A DNA stretch of 64,000 nucleotides from Argopecten irradians. Its lineage: Eukaryota; Mollusca; Bivalvia; Pectinida; Pectinidae. Shown here one piece after another: positions 1 to 14,141 of this stretch. Positions within the stretch are counted from its first letter, which is position 1. Every line of letters begins with the position of its first letter. The DNA is taken from positions 34,973,540 to 35,037,539 of the forward strand of contig NC_091134.1 in assembly GCF_041381155.1 (NCBI RefSeq), given 5' to 3'. The position numbers and the translations under genes are program-made. The notes beneath the pieces are model-generated. The model did not search any database and was not told the DNA's origin. It saw only the letters and a program-made list of their open reading frames with translations.

Positions 1-31
1 CTTTTGTTTAAGAAAGCAAAGCTAAAATTAC

Positions 32-3000
32 CACTAGGAATAAAACCGGAAATTACGCAAGCTATCCCGCTGGCAGTCATTGCCGCCATTAGAGGTAGTC
101 GTCGCCCCAGCCGATTGAGAAAGAGAACACACAATATATTGCCAGGAATCTCCACTGCTCCAGCGATACTGAAGTTGATATACGGACTTCCTCCAATACT
201 CCCAACTCCGAGAGACAATCCGTAATACACAAACGAATTCACAAACCTAGGAAATAAAGATGAATATCTCATCCCTATATTCAAATAGAAATTTATTTAA
301 AATATGTAAACTTTAGCCATGTGCCAAAAGTCTTCGTAATTTTTATTTTTCCCTATATATTCTATGTATTTTTAATTTTTTTTTCCTGATCTCATTCCAG
401 GCGCGGATTTTAATCAAGTTTGGCATACTTGTAGAAAATTATTGTTACTGTACCTGAGAGTGTACGCATTATATTTACTCTATATGTCATGCATTACGTC
501 CGGCATTCTATTTGATTCACAATTCATCGAACTACTTTCCAAAGTGTTTGAACATCCTAGAATCACTCATCAGAAATAATATTCATATTCCTTATCTGAG
601 ATGTTCAAATAATAATTATTCATATTCCTTAATTAAGATGTTCAAATTTATGATGAATTCATTTGTACCATATGGCATTTGTGCCATGCTTGCAAAGCGT
701 GTTAGAAGTATACCTACCGTCTCCATCGCATGAATGTAAAAGACAACTAAATTTGGACTGTAAAAGTTCATCAATAAAATGCTCTTTCTTAATCAAGTAA
801 ATTATTCCTATCTGCAGAAAAATCATATATAAGTAACCATATGACATAGAAAAAGTTTTGTGCTCACTTACCAATTAAACCATACATTTGCGGACAAAAA
901 GAACATTGGTAAAGGTCGAAATAGGTCAATGAGAGTATACTTCCGGTCATCAGTCACTTCCGGTTTTATTTCATTGTCAGCTGTTAGCTGTTCCAGCATG
1001 GCTTCTGTTACTTCCATTTTGTTTGTCTTAGCCACCCGTTTTATGATGGATTTAGCTTCGTCCAATCTATTTTGGGTCAAAAGCCATCGAACGGATTCAG
1101 GGAGAATACTGAAAGTTACCAAGAATGTAAGGTAAAGTTAGTAACTTATATATATTATACTGTTGTATTAACCGTAAACATTTGGTTATAATTATAAATA
1201 TGATAATATTTCGGTTTCAAAATATGTCAAAAATGACACACCCCATTGATGGGGTTGGAACTCCTAAACTCTTATAATTTTTGTTACCGTTATTTGGCGT
1301 GCCATTTGTAAGAACTATCTTCAACGTCGAGAGATTATTCTAAATAAAACAGATACAGGTATAATTTTTTCTTGGTTCATTGATTTATTCTGGTTAACAT
1401 CGGTGGTATTTTTTAAAATGAATAAAATGTATTCATAGATTCAAAAGCTCTTTGCATGTAGCATTTTGTCATTTATGTATTCTACTTCATGATATTGCAG
1501 TGGTATCGATTTCGTTCGCACAAAATATCTTCTTTTTAAGTATTGTTCAAGTGTTCAAGACTGGTCTTCCTGTTTGAATTTCATTACATAGTTCTTGTTT
1601 CCTATTTCTCAATCAATCAATGATCATTACTCCCCCCCAACACACACACCTCAAAAATCAATCACCATTTAGAGGCATCGTAACATCTAAAACCGTGCAA
1701 ATTAACATAAAGTTTTAACCAATGAGAATGGTCCTTACATATGCAGAATACATTGAGTATGTTTGATTGGCTATTTTCGAGTGACGGTTACCACCAATAA
1801 ACGGCGAATAAGATGACGGGGACTGTGATGACCACCTCAATATAACGCCAGTGACGGATGTAGTAGGCCAATAGCGAGAGCAGCACGTAACCCACGGCGT
1901 AAAAACTGGTGATCATGTGACCGGCCAATAAGCGGAATCTAGTCTCTACCAATTCAGTACCTGTATATGGATAATAATCATACACACATTGATTAGACCA
2001 ATTTTAATCAATATTCATAATTTAGAAAAAATATCGTTTTGAGAAAATGTCCATGGGAAAACTTTAAAGGAAAGTTATTAATACAATGTATATACTCAAG
2101 ATTTTTCCTTAGCTTCTACATTGAATAATAGTTTCATATGGAACATTTTAAGTTTAAAAAAAATCTAAAATTAAGGAACGTTAATGACACTGTGGACTGA
2201 GGGATCATCATTCGAGTAAAATTTCAACACTGTTTTACGGTTATATAACATTACATAACAGTGATGGAAATTGTATTTTCGTTAAATATAATTATAACAA
2301 GGATCAATTTGAAAGTGTACCAGACAGAATCGGAAGCGATAACGAAATACCAGAAACATATCAATTCAAACCTTTCATATCATGTTCTATCAATGTGATA
2401 TCAATGTTTTGTTATTATCAATTGTATTTTAAAAAGAAAAAAATACCGATTTAGGTACAAAGAATTCGGGATTGAAAAATAGAATTATTGAGTAAGTTGT
2501 CGAAGCTGCTTACACATTATATAGGCTACCAGAAAGAGGCCTGTTTGTGCTGCTCCCTGTAGGATATAAAATGGAATAAATACGGCCATAGATGGCGCTG
2601 CTCCTGCCACACATCCAGCCAACAATAGCGATAACAATCCAGTGAAGAACATTGGTTTTCTTCCAAATCTGAAAGTACCATAAAATACATTAAGATCATG
2701 TTGATAACCACCAAGAGTAATAGGAATCTAAAATAATTTCTGAACAGCCTTCAAAATGTTGATTCTAAGTTTTCAAACATTACATTTTGAAGTGACAAAA
2801 GTATTATCATGCTTACATATCCGAGAGCTGACCGAAAATCAATGCCCCTAGAAGTCGTCCAAAAAAGTAGAGGGTCTTGGATGTGCTTCTTAGCCATGCT
2901 TGACTGCATACAAGGTTAAACTATGGGGATAATGGAAAATAACAGGAAACACTTTCTATCACATGAATAACTATTATAAAAACCGAAATCAAATATTTTT

Positions 3001-4917
3001 CTTCTTATGGGAATAAAAACGATAACATGAATAAGAATTTCTTCAAATTTCAATGAATTAAAGACTATTTCAACCAGTGATAAAAAAAACAACTTCGGGG
3101 ACTCATCCTTGGTAAACAGGTGTCAGACATATATCCTTTACTGACTGATAAACGTTAGTGTATGAGTTACTGAGAATATTGAGGATTACTTTGAATAGAA
3201 ATATATTTCAACTTTGTTTCATTTCTTGGATGAGGAATGTAAATGATGGTTTAATAAACCAATAACGATGGAATATTCTGGTTTACCAAATGTTGAAAAA
3301 TGTCAAATTGTTAAACTCAAGATTAGTAATGTTCACGACGGGGATATTGTTTGCCAAAATTTTTATCAGTCATAATCATTCTTATATGATATACATTATC
3401 TTGTAGCGTGACAATACATAGATTTATGTATGGTTTTAAATGTGTCTGACGGTGGTTTGTTGATCTTGTTAAAGGACTGCGAAAAAGTACACAGTTTTTT
3501 AATCATGGCGGCAACATAGAATGCTGAATTTAAGAGTGATCTATTAAAATTCATTATTTGTAATATTTGGCCGATAGACAGATTGGACAGATTGCCAACT
3601 AAAACAATGCGTCTGACTTGTTGTTGATTGTAGGGAGAACATAAGATATGCAACATTTGTGAAGGAGTCGTCAGATTCCGATGTTTTCCAACTGCCAAGC
3701 TCCATGATGCAGTAACTTACATGTCATTTCTTTCTGTAGAGTCTAATGGATTTTCCATAACATCGACACTACATTTATTACCACATGTTTTTTTTCCAGT
3801 TAGGCAGCGCAAGGAATAGAATGTTATAGATCGAGATAGAATTTTATGTCCGCATCGCCTGTGTTGTATTCAGAAGAGAGGACAGACGACAAAGACAGTA
3901 AGAGATAGTTTTTAACGGTAGAAACGAGGAAATAATGAAACAACATAATCAATATGACTAATGATATCAGTATACAAAATTGTAATAAAGCAAAACATGA
4001 TTTACTATTGTTGAGATTGACTAATATTTTTTTAGTGTTGAGTTAACATTACTTAAACCAACCATTTATCTAACTAATGAAGCTAAATTGATAGTGGACG
4101 GAAAAATCCTCTTTGTGAATTTTCAATTTGCTGCTGTTACGTTTTATGTTTCTCATAAGCTGTGGAATTAATAATCAAATCACAGCAAAAAACACGTATT
4201 AGAAAATAAAAATATATATATCACCTGTATCGTCTAACAGACTGTAACCTGAAAATATTCATTTGTGCGAAAAGGAAGCAATTTGGCAATATACTGTACA
4301 TTAAAGCAAATAATGATTAATGAGCGATGAAATATGCCTTTTATTATTTTTGCATGTCAAGAAAGAGTATCTTCATTCTCAACTAATGCATTTTTTGATC
4401 ATATAAAATAAGCCATCAGTGTCTAGTATCATGTGCATGTATGCTACTATTATTCACGTTCATCAAACGTAACTTGGTCATTTCCGTATTGAATATATTT
4501 AAAGGGCAAATGCAATGTAAAACTTACATCCGAAGTGATGGTTGGTCCGTAAATCTCTGTGGAGTATTCCCATTTCGTACATGGTGCAGTTTTAATACCA
4601 AATAGATCCGTGGCGTTTGACTCAAAAACCAAACTGCCATTTTTTATAAAGTCGGAGGCCTGATGAATGTTACGCAGAGAGCACTCATCCTCTGTCCTTA
4701 ACAACGCAATCCATTTTTCTAGAGATACATTTGAAAGTAATTTGTCCGAATATTTTTCACTACTAAGCGTGCATTCAAACTCTGGTTTTGCGCCAACAAA
4801 AACCATGTTCATCGAATGGAACGCGCAAATCGTTCCCACCAAACATATTAAGCACAGTCGAATTTTCTGGTAACGTCCGAAGCCACCAATCTTTTTCAGC
4901 AACACGTCGAAATCCAT
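32..4917 (-). CDS. SLC22-type organic cation/carnitine transporter, copy A (3' end outside window)
   Basis: Coding exons on the minus strand, in order: 4528-4917, 2817-2920, 2514-2668, 1792-1960, 872-1108 and 32-246. All have GT-AG borders and consistent phase. The last exon ends in a GTAATT donor, so the gene continues past the left edge. The start is ATG 4917 (MDFDVLLKKIGGFGRYQK); an in-frame TAA lies just upstream. Seen features: TM1 at about residues 18-42 ending MNMVFVGAKPEFEC; a Cys-rich, N-glycosylatable extracellular loop; WLRSTSKTLYFFGR followed by the MFS loop FGRKP; the post-TM6 motif LPESVRWLL; YYGLSLG...GGSPYINF in TM7; and the second MFS loop NRLGRR. These are hallmarks of SLC22 plasma-membrane transporters for organic cations, carnitine or anions. 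The substrate cannot be read from sequence. It is the most divergent of the three copies. About 423 residues are visible of an expected 545-550. Confidence 0.9.
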
Positions 4918-7900
4918 ATCGAAAATGGCTGCGTTTTAATGGAAATGGTTCGATTCTTTTATGACTGACTGACTTCACAGATTTGCGTAGTTCGGTGTTT
5001 TTAGTTAAACTGTTCGGTCAGGGTTTAGTATCACGTGACTAATATCGTTATTGACTGGTTCAAAGTTTGATAAAAAGTTCAGCGTAAAGCTGATGTGAGA
5101 TCATCAGATGCCCGTGTCCTAACATAATATTACGAGTAGCCTGAATAAAGTACAGGAATTCACATCTATGAATAATATGTCACTTATTTTTCAGTTTACT
5201 TTAAAACTCATACAACACCTCGTGACATGATTAGAGTGTATAAACAAACAGACGGTAAAGGAAGGAAATACCAAGATTACCAAGATCGATATGTTTAAGT
5301 TTCATATTTCGCGATTGTGTGAATTGTGAGGAATCTTAAGTCCCTGAGTTTTGAGGTTGAACATTATATGTTTGTTGCAACAAACACAAGAGACAGATTT
5401 ATTCTTGATAATATTTGAAAATACAACATGTGAAATCACCAGTTTTTATTGAAGAATCAAAATAATAGAATACGGAACTTATGTATATATTCTCATTTGA
5501 ATTTTGGCACAATCTTGTGATCGATTCAAACAGCGACATGGAACATTTCAATTTTTTTGGATTCATTATACATATACTCATTTACTATGTCTCCTGATCA
5601 TATGTGTCATGCGTAACGCCATACCGTTCAGAGATAACGACGTGGATTTCGCTCACAACGAATACCTACCTGTAAGGGAGGTAACCGCAAAAACGACGGA
5701 ATAAGGGTATTATTTCACAATTCATTTATCAATTCCGAAAATAACCGGTTAAAGGTACTACATGGCCTATCTTAGATAGAATAGCCTATCTAAATGCAGT
5801 TTAACGGCGTTTTGAAATCAACTGTCATATAAAGAAAACCTTCCTGTATGTTTTTCAATTCTGTGTTTGCATTGTCAGTATAATGTGACCGGTTGGGGTG
5901 TGTTGCTTGGTGTCTTCGGCGGCATCCTTCAGTGATATAGCACTATAAAAAGGGCAACAGTTGCACTATATAAGAAGACACAATATTAACATACCGCAGT
6001 CTCCAAAAACACGCACCTCACACAACATACACGCAAGATACTGAATACATGGGAGGCCTTCCTTACATGACCATAGCTGTTTACAGGACGTTAATTAATC
6101 AAACAAACAAACAAACAAACAAAGCATATAACATAGTTGTCTGCCCTTGTGGGTAAGTATTTTTTAAACGGATACCTACCCAAAACTTTGTTATATGCTG
6201 CAAGGACGGAGACGGAATGATTTTCACTAGATCGCTGATTTCAGCTTTTTCATGGTTGTTTCTATCAACAAACTCCTATCCTATCCTAGCTGAATTTTGC
6301 TGAAACATAGCCTCGAAACCCTTTATACAAATACACTGTAGAATATATGGAAATATGGAGTTTGTGGACAACTAAAACTTCTTCAGAGTACTTTTCGAAT
6401 TGAACGATAAATCATGAACCACAAATATTAGTGTTAGAAATTTCGTTATCATAATATAATTATGAACACATACTCATTTAGTCCTTTTTATTCTTTGGTA
6501 AACATCAACTACATCTTTGAAAATATACATCACATTTTCTCATTTGGTTTCATTTAAATTACAGTTGAAACTTAACATACATTCAAAACTATATTAACGC
6601 TATTTTGATACGATATACATGAATACTTTCAAGGTCATACAAATGATAAACATTTAAATGACAACACCCTTTTAGTTTTCTTATACAAATGTTCAGTCGA
6701 CAATCGTTAGACTTTCACATTACCATCACTCAAACACTCTTCATAATTGTCAATACTTCTAATATTTAATTCAATTTTAATCTAACTTAATTTAACGACA
6801 CACGTAAAATTGTACAAAACAACACACTGTTACCCTGCCACTTATTATCAAATTTCATTAATTTCGTGTTTAATCGTAAGAGCTGACAGACATGGAAAAT
6901 AATATTAAATATGATTACAACTTTACAGTATAATCAGAATAAAAGTACACATTAATGTGTTTGTTTCACTGAAAGTATGGATGATGTTTTAGGAGATTCA
7001 AACTTGACTTTTTCTGATTTAACTGGTAAAAGTGTTTTTTATGGAATGTTTTATTCGTTTTACAAGGAAACCACAGAGTATAATGCCTTAACCATTCCAT
7101 GGATAACACACAAATGCTTATATTGCAACAAATATAATTAAATAATCGTTTAATTAAAATGATTCTGAAACGAGAATTATAATTTAAAGATAACGTTACA
7201 CAAATTTGTCTTTTACGTATAACCTCCATGAATCACAAATAAGCACCTTGTTGTAAAACGGCTAATATATGTAAAATTGAAATACATGTCAATAACTTTT
7301 TGGAATAGTTTAAAAACTCATACATGGAGAAGACATTGGAATGTTTTATTTAACTAATACATTTGGAACTGGAGAATAATCTATCTTCTTTTCTTCAAAA
7401 ATATCATAAATCACAAAATATATTTACACATTATCTTCTATTAGCTGACAGTGATCTGGACACGAATGTCAATTAGGGTAATCAGATATGAAGAGGTCGG
7501 ATGTATGAAAATAATACTTTACTGTGAGGAACGAAATGACAACCATTTTTACACATAATTTCATCAAAATAAAGAAAAAAAATATATCGCCGATTAAATT
7601 TGGGAGAAACTACTTTTTTGGTGAACATGATACAATAGTGAAAGTGATATAGTCGAAGTAAAAACAATAAAGAAAATATTGCTATATCAATGACTAGAAA
7701 ATATCAATATCTATGACTATATTTTGTTTTATGAAACCCTGTGTTGAAGTAAGTCGATAACACATATCGAACATTAAAAATTGTAAGCGATGTAATTTAA
7801 AGAACAATGAAACCATAATAAACGAATGAAAAACATTAAATACATATCATTCCAAACGAAATTTAGCAATTAAAATATTGGCAGTAATACAACAATCATG

Positions 7901-8217
7901 TATCCATTAATTGATTGGATTAATTACCACAAAAAATGTAAATCACCTATTGTTTGTGTGCAATTTAATTTCAAGGATTTCACGGAAAATATAATTCGCA
8001 AAGATAAACCCCGCAAAAAAGTCGTCAGCTACAAATAGTAGAGACCCTTTTACTATAAATCACATATTCAAATTACCCTGAAAAGCTCGTCAAGCAAGAG
8101 AACTCGAAATAAATGCTACTCGTTGTTTGTTTCGACACAACAAAACAAAATTGACTTATGATTTTTTCTTAAATGATAGTTTTCTTTTGAACACATAAGG
8201 AAGAGTAGAGATGAGCA
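4918..8217. other. Intergenic region between copies A and B
   Basis: AT-rich. The upstream part of copy A (promoter expected between 4918 and about 5700) shows no clear TATA box that I would commit to. It contains a partial inverted-repeat element relative (about 5640-5710) and the repeat copy at 5885-6124. From 6200 to 8217 I see only AT-rich DNA, including the presumed 3' UTR side of copy B just below 8218. Confidence 0.5.
5885..6124 (+). mobile_element. CAAA-tailed interspersed repeat, family 2, truncated plus-strand copy
   Basis: Reads GTGACCGGTTGGGGTGTGTT, GTCTTCGGCGGCATCCTTCA, then the tail GACGTTAATTAATCAAACAA followed by five CAAA units (about 6100-6122). It is truncated at its 5' side relative to the copy at 46297. 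It lies upstream of copy A, between A and B. Confidence 0.65.
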
Positions 8218-8266
8218 CTAACAGACTGTATTTTTACCGTCGTCCCATTTCTCCTGTTTGACTGTT
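8218..8266 (-). CDS. Terminal coding exon of SLC22 copy B
   Basis: Exon 8 seems to stop at 8650-8652 (..NKSK, TAA), but that TAA overlaps a good donor, CCAA|GTAAGG (8648-8653). About 390 nt downstream a pyrimidine-rich acceptor (TTTTTATTTACAG) opens an exon that stays in frame. It adds about 16 residues (KTVKQEKWDDGKNTVC) and stops at TAG 8218-8220. Copy C has the same arrangement, so I prefer the spliced end. A retained-intron form ending at 8650 is the alternative. Confidence 0.75.
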
Positions 8267-11200
8267 CTGTAAATAAAAAAGCAACTTGTCAATAGGGAGA
8301 TTATTTATTTAGACTGTAAGTTAGACATCATATCTACTAAGATTTGATTTTGACATTTTCAAGAAGTAATACAAATAATAAATGAATGAACATTCTGATA
8401 CGTCAAGCTCCATACCGGTATTTGCCTTAACATTAAAAACAAAATTGATCAGATTGCAAATTAGATCCGACATTAATTATTCAGTTTAAATCAATAATAA
8501 GAAAATAATTTGATGATTGTTTCATATTAATAGTATTCATAAGTAAGAACTACTAACTATAAATTCTGATTATAATGATATTATGTAATTATTTTTTCTC
8601 ATCTTTCGCTTTCATTTTACAAAATATGATTCAGAGAATACGTAATTCCTTACTTGGATTTGTTACTTAGGGATTCCTCAACAGTCTGAGGTAGCGGCCT
8701 CCCAGCAGTTTCTGGCAGTATAAGGGCCAGACATCCCGCTAGGATCGACAGTCCCCCAAATAATATCAGGGGTAGAGGGATCCAAACAAATCTAAGCTCT
8801 AGCATGACTGGTGCTAACATCCCACCAGCTTTTGCAACCATGGAAGAGACTCCCATCGACGCGTTCCTTTAGAGAGAGTGTATTATGATATAGAAAGTCT
8901 ATTATTAAGGTTAATTTTCATATAGAAAGTTTAATATTATAGAACATGCATACGTTTTTAAACGGATGATGGTATGTTGTAATATCGAATTTGGAAATAA
9001 TACGGCCATGATATTAAGACTTTGTTGATATCTTACAGTTTGACCCACAAAATACTACATGGAGTTGTAAAATATCCAGGCTGATAATTAATTTATACAA
9101 CGATACAGAATTATTGGAATGACTTACCTTAAGACTGTTGGGAATACCTCAGCTGTCATTAGATAGATGATAGCGTATGACGCAGTGATTCCAAATTTCC
9201 CAATCATTGCAAACGTGATCCTAACTGGCAAAAGATCTATTTAAAAATGAAAGAGTGAAAAAAGTGAGATGGTTATAACCATGTCTGTTTCAAGTGAATA
9301 GTTCAATATTTTTAACCTTTTTTCTGAAGAGAATAAACAGGGTCAGCTTTTACAATAGATGACCGACCGCTTCATTGTACTACACGTACCAGCAGCGTTT
9401 GGTGACAGCAATCTAAATGTCCAATTAGCAAAAAATGTCGTTTGAGGAGGCATTTTAGTGTGAAAATCAGTTATATTCAAAATAAAGAGGTCTACAGAAA
9501 GGACTTGGCAACTGTCAAAGTGGATTTCGAACTTGCAACCAAGAGAAAGACGGCTAATCGTAGAATGTCGTGACATCTTTGCACGCATTCATGTATAAGT
9601 AAAATATGTTAAATATGTATTGATTAACAACTACATTATTTATAACACAAGCGTTTGACACATAAAATTGCCTTATTTAATAACCTAAATAGTATGAGGA
9701 TCAGCATGGTAATTTAAAGTTATTTTGTGAAGTATAATCGTTCTTATTTCAATTGATAGTACTACCATCAGGAATAAATCCTGACACGATGCAGGAGATA
9801 CCGCCGATAACCATGGTCCCACATAAGGGCCAACGTCTGCCTAATTTGTTGAGGAATAGAACACAAAGAACATAGGCTGGGATCTCCACAGCCCCGGCAA
9901 TACAGAAGTTGATATAAGGATCCCCTCCTAGATTCCCGGTACCCAGGGACAAGCCATAGTATACCATGGCGTTAACAAACCTGAAATTGAAATAACACAT
10001 AAATTATAACGAGTCGATTGTAGTGGTTTTGCTATGGAATTACTATATATGGATACATGTACATTATGAATCTTGCTACGAGACAAAATGCACCACAATT
10101 CCACTAAAAACAATAAATGAAGAGCAAGCTAGTACTCAATTATTGACGCACCTTAATGTTATACGGACGTCTATTTTTCCTCAAGGCATGTATTACCTCA
10201 AAATCATTGACGACGACAATAAAATGTATAATTCAAAACTTCGGTAATGACATAATCATTTTGAATTGTTCGTGGGTACCTATTTATATTGGATGTAATT
10301 TCAACAACGGTTTACAGTGTGACACCATGTATACATAATATGATAAAAGAAACTTCCAACAACTACCGAAAACCACGTTATCTTCACGAGAGACAACATT
10401 TCGCGTTTCTTGATATAACACGCATAAACGGATGCACGATTAGTAGAAGATTCCTTGATCGCGAACTTATGTATTCACGAACATTGTGTTGAAAATATCA
10501 AAGCGTGAAAAAATTAAGTAGTTTTCAGTAATGTTTACACAGAATATTCAAAATATCTTTTTGTATGACTGGGGTTTCCCGTGAAATGCAATTCAGTCTA
10601 GTGAAGATCGATCTATCTTTATACTACATGTAGTCCATTTAACTTACCAATTGAACCAGACATTAATTGAGATAGCGAACATCGCTAGTGGCCGAAACAA
10701 ATCAATAAAAGTATGTTTCCTGACATCGGATTCTTCCGCCTGCTCTTTCTTTTCGTTGATATCCTCCAGCATGGTATCCGATACCTCCACATTGTTCACC
10801 TTGGCAACATTTCTGATGATTGTTCTTGCTTCATCCATCCTATTCTTAGACAGTAGCCATCTTACAGATTCTGGCAGAACACTGAAAGGGTATGCTCAAG
10901 AATTTTATTCATTCAGCATATTTGTAACGGGTATTTTCCTGAAGCTTAAAAGTACACCATGTAATACTTTCTCGGAGAAAAAATTAGCATTCAGTTTTAT
11001 TACCGAAATCCTTTAGAGAGACATTCAATCAGTTGTCCTGCTCTTTTCGAGACTATACTGAGGTGGATCAGTTTGCATAAAGTTTGGTGTTTTCAGCAGA
11101 CCAGTTAATCCCAGTTCCTTAAATTACTAAACTGATTACATTTTTTGCGAAATGAAATATTGTGCAAAAGCTATCTTTATCTTGTTAGCACAATGATAAA

Positions 11201-14075
11201 TTCGCAAAATTACCATAATATAATCTTATATTAGCGTAACATTTCTTTGCAAACGTGACTTAAAATATGAAGGAAATTTCTTTTAAGATGAACCTGGCAA
11301 GGGAACAAACTTGGGGAATGAACTTGTCTCTTGCTCATGGACTGATGATATGTATACTTAATTATTGTACTATAATAACTAGTTACCATAAATACACGGA
11401 GAACAGCACCACTGGAAGCGTGATAGTTAGCTCTATGTAGCGCCAGTGTCGGATGAAATAGGCCAGTAAGGACAGGGCCATATACCCAATGCTGTAGAAG
11501 CCCTGGATCATAAACCCTGCCATCAGTCTGTACTGTGGCGCCACTAACTCTGTACCTGGAAGGTAATAACAATACTTATAAGGTATCGTGAATAAAAGTT
11601 CTATGTACATAATAGTTATGTATTTTTAGATAATACTTAGTGTTGCGTATTTTCATTCAAAATATATAAATATGTCAATCATATATGAAAAATAATTATT
11701 CTTTAGGCATAGCCTCCTTTTAAATAACATTTTTTCAGATTGTTTATGTTTCAGAAGATTTCAAAGTTGTTAAGGGAAAAAACAAAGACATAATATAGTT
11801 TAACGTTCAACAATGTTATACCCTTTTCAAGTTAAAAATGTGCTGTCGACAAAGATATTATGCTTTCTATGTCGATTTAATACCTGTACAGTTGAATATT
11901 TGAATTAGGATCATAACTCAAACTTCGACTTTAATTCTGAATATTATTTCCAAATACCTTTTCAATTTTTTTATGGCCTTGCCGATTTGGCTTGTAAATT
12001 TACTTCGTAAAGACAATAAATGTACAGCGTAATCCATTATACAATCCCACTGCTTACTAAAAAGACTTTGCTATCAATCAGAAGGATTTAATCAGTCCAG
12101 CCGTTTTGCGGACAGATAGGGGAGTGATACTATCAAGGAGATTATATTCATGTCAGGATTATATTATATTTCCTGCCGCAACACAAGCCCGGTCTTGGTC
12201 ACGGACACAATAAAGGTAAATGTCCTTGTCCTTTAGAACAGTTACCCCGGTATACATTGTAATTACTTTTAACTTTTAACTTAATCACTAAGAGTATGGC
12301 TATTGAGAGGATATTTAGCGTTCCTTTTCTATCGTGTGGTTTTGATATGATTATAGTCTATTGACGGAATGCAAATGAACTGTGTGTGCCCAGAACTATT
12401 ACATCTATTCCGTCTTTGCATATTATAGAGTTAGTTCCCTTGCGGGTAGGTATCGATTGTTACGTCATTAATTTGTGAGCGCAATTCACGTGTTTTTCTC
12501 CGAAAAGTATGACGTTACGCTCGTAAACACATGACGTCATAATCAATGCCTATCACTAAGGGTAAATAACTCTGTAATATGCAAATACAAAATATTGTAT
12601 AACATAAAGTGTTCGTTGTGTAAAACATTTCGTTGTTCTTTACAAAGACTTATGACGAATATTTCTACTCACGACAAAAATAAAATCTCCAGACCACGAA
12701 AAAAAGTACTCACGAATATTTCATGTTATGCATATGCGATTTATACACAATTATATATCTTAAACTTGACTAGTCAGTTAAAGGATCTTTGCTTTACTAG
12801 TGGTAGAATGTGGAGAATATAACTTACACATTGTGAACGCAACTAAATACAACCCTGTTTGTGCTGCCCCCTGCAGGATATAAAATGGAATAAAAACTGC
12901 CATAGATGGCGCTGCTGAAGCGACACATCCTGCTACTAGGAGAGACAGCAGACCGGCAAGGAAAATAGGCTTCCTTCCAAAACTGAAACAGAATTGCATT
13001 GATCATCATAATTGATAGAACAAAGATAATTACGACCAGTAATTAAATTTCATCAGGCTTATATTTTGCCCAAATCAGAGTTCATAATATTATGTGAATC
13101 ACAATAGCTTTTGTAAACTTTTGTCTTGCATACGGGGCTTAATATTTCAAAATGTACTGCATGAAATTAAGGACTACAATGATATAGATAAATCAGTATG
13201 ATAAAAGATTGTTGAAGATCATGTTGTTTTTACCATGGGTTGATTATCACACAAAGTTAAGCAGTGACTTACATATCTGATAGTTGTCCGAACACTACAG
13301 AACCAACCACTCGGCCGAAGAAGTAAAGAGTCTTTGCTGTGCTTCTCAACCACGCCTGACTACACACCAAGTCAAACTGTGGACATTAACAACACTCATT
13401 AGCATATTCTTATGAGTAAATGATTGTTATATAATACATAAACTTAATGATCATTTTGATTAATCTTCTGTTGTCAGTTAATATTTGTCATCGGGCGTTT
13501 TACACACGATACGAAACATAAAATGCATTTATACCTTAGGATTAAGCACTACCATTTTGTATATATGGATTATTTCCAAGAGAGTGTTTCCATAGTTTTC
13601 TACAGGCTTACTATAAGCTATCAACCAGTGCATTCTAAGACATGTCTTCAAAACACAATCATCCCCAGGGCAAGTTTACCTCAGATACAATGGTAGGTCC
13701 GTAAACGTCCCGGGAATATTCCCAGTCGTCACAAGAATCTTTGGCCAGGTTGACATCTCCTTTAACTGTCGATCCGTCGATGGTAAGGTTTCCGCTGACT
13801 ATCAAGTCATATGTTTGTGACGGGCTGTATATCTCGCATCCTTTTTCTGCTGTCCGAAGAAATATTTCAAAATCTCTAAAAGTCGTGTTAACAAATTCCT
13901 TTCTCGTAAGATTTACTTCGCTAATTTTGCACTGATAATCAGGTTTAGCACCAACAAAGACCATATTCATGGCATGAAAAGCGCATAAAATTCCAACCAA
14001 GCATATCAGAAACAATCGTATCTTTTGATAACGTCCAAATCCTCCAATAATTACCAGCAGATCGTCAAAATGCAT
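8218..14075 (-). CDS. SLC22-type organic cation/carnitine transporter, copy B (complete)
   Basis: Nine coding exons: 13680-14075, 13273-13376, 12828-12982, 11387-11555, 10648-10881, 9766-9980, 9128-9236, 8654-8866 and 8218-8266. All have GT-AG borders and phases match throughout. The sum is 1644 nt, or 547 aa, normal for SLC22. The start is MHFDDLLVIIGGFGRYQK. A TM1 and the large extracellular loop (three Cys, NLT/NTT sequons) come from exon 1. WLRSTAKTLYFFGR and FGRKP come from exons 2-3, the LPESVRWLL motif from exon 5, and YYGLSLGTGNLGGDPYINF and NKLGRR from exon 6. TAEVFPTVLR comes from exon 7, and the TM11-12 region ending LPETAGRPLPQT from exon 8. It is a predicted 12-TM plasma-membrane solute carrier. 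It lies in the same orientation as copies A and C, about 3.3 kb upstream of A. Expression and substrate are unknown. Confidence 0.93.
12425..12570. mobile_element. Degenerate inverted-repeat element in intron 3 of copy B
   Basis: GTTAGTTCCCTTGCGGGTAG... on the left and the reverse complement of ...CTAAGGGTAAATAACTC on the right are imperfect inverted repeats of about 40 bp. Both contain TTACGTCA- or TGACGTCA-like strings. A related sequence lies at about 5640-5710 in the opposite orientation. It is probably an old MITE. Confidence 0.4.
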
Positions 14076-14141
14076 GTTTGCTAGCTAGCAGACTGGCCTT
14101 GAGGTCAATGTGGTTGTGGCCACGTGGGTTGTCGCTATCTA
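14076..14141 (-). other. 5' UTR part of copy B first coding exon
   Basis: On the minus strand a strong acceptor (TTTTTTGTTCAG) ends just above 14141. Between it and ATG 14075 lies an in-frame TAG four codons upstream of the ATG, which fixes MHFDD as the start. A donor-like GTAAGT follows position 14742, so a noncoding exon beginning near 14.8 kb and spliced to 14141 is plausible. The upstream limit of that exon cannot be set from sequence alone. Confidence 0.5.

Noticed and set aside
8650..8652. TAA as the real stop of SLC22 copy B
   Set aside because: It lies inside a good donor, an in-frame terminal exon follows, and copy C shows the same arrangement. It may still be used if the intron is retained.
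10644..11016. Plus-strand ORFs overlapping SLC22 exons (for example 10651-11016, 860-1135, 33589-33789)
   Set aside because: They are antisense shadows of the well-supported minus-strand exons.
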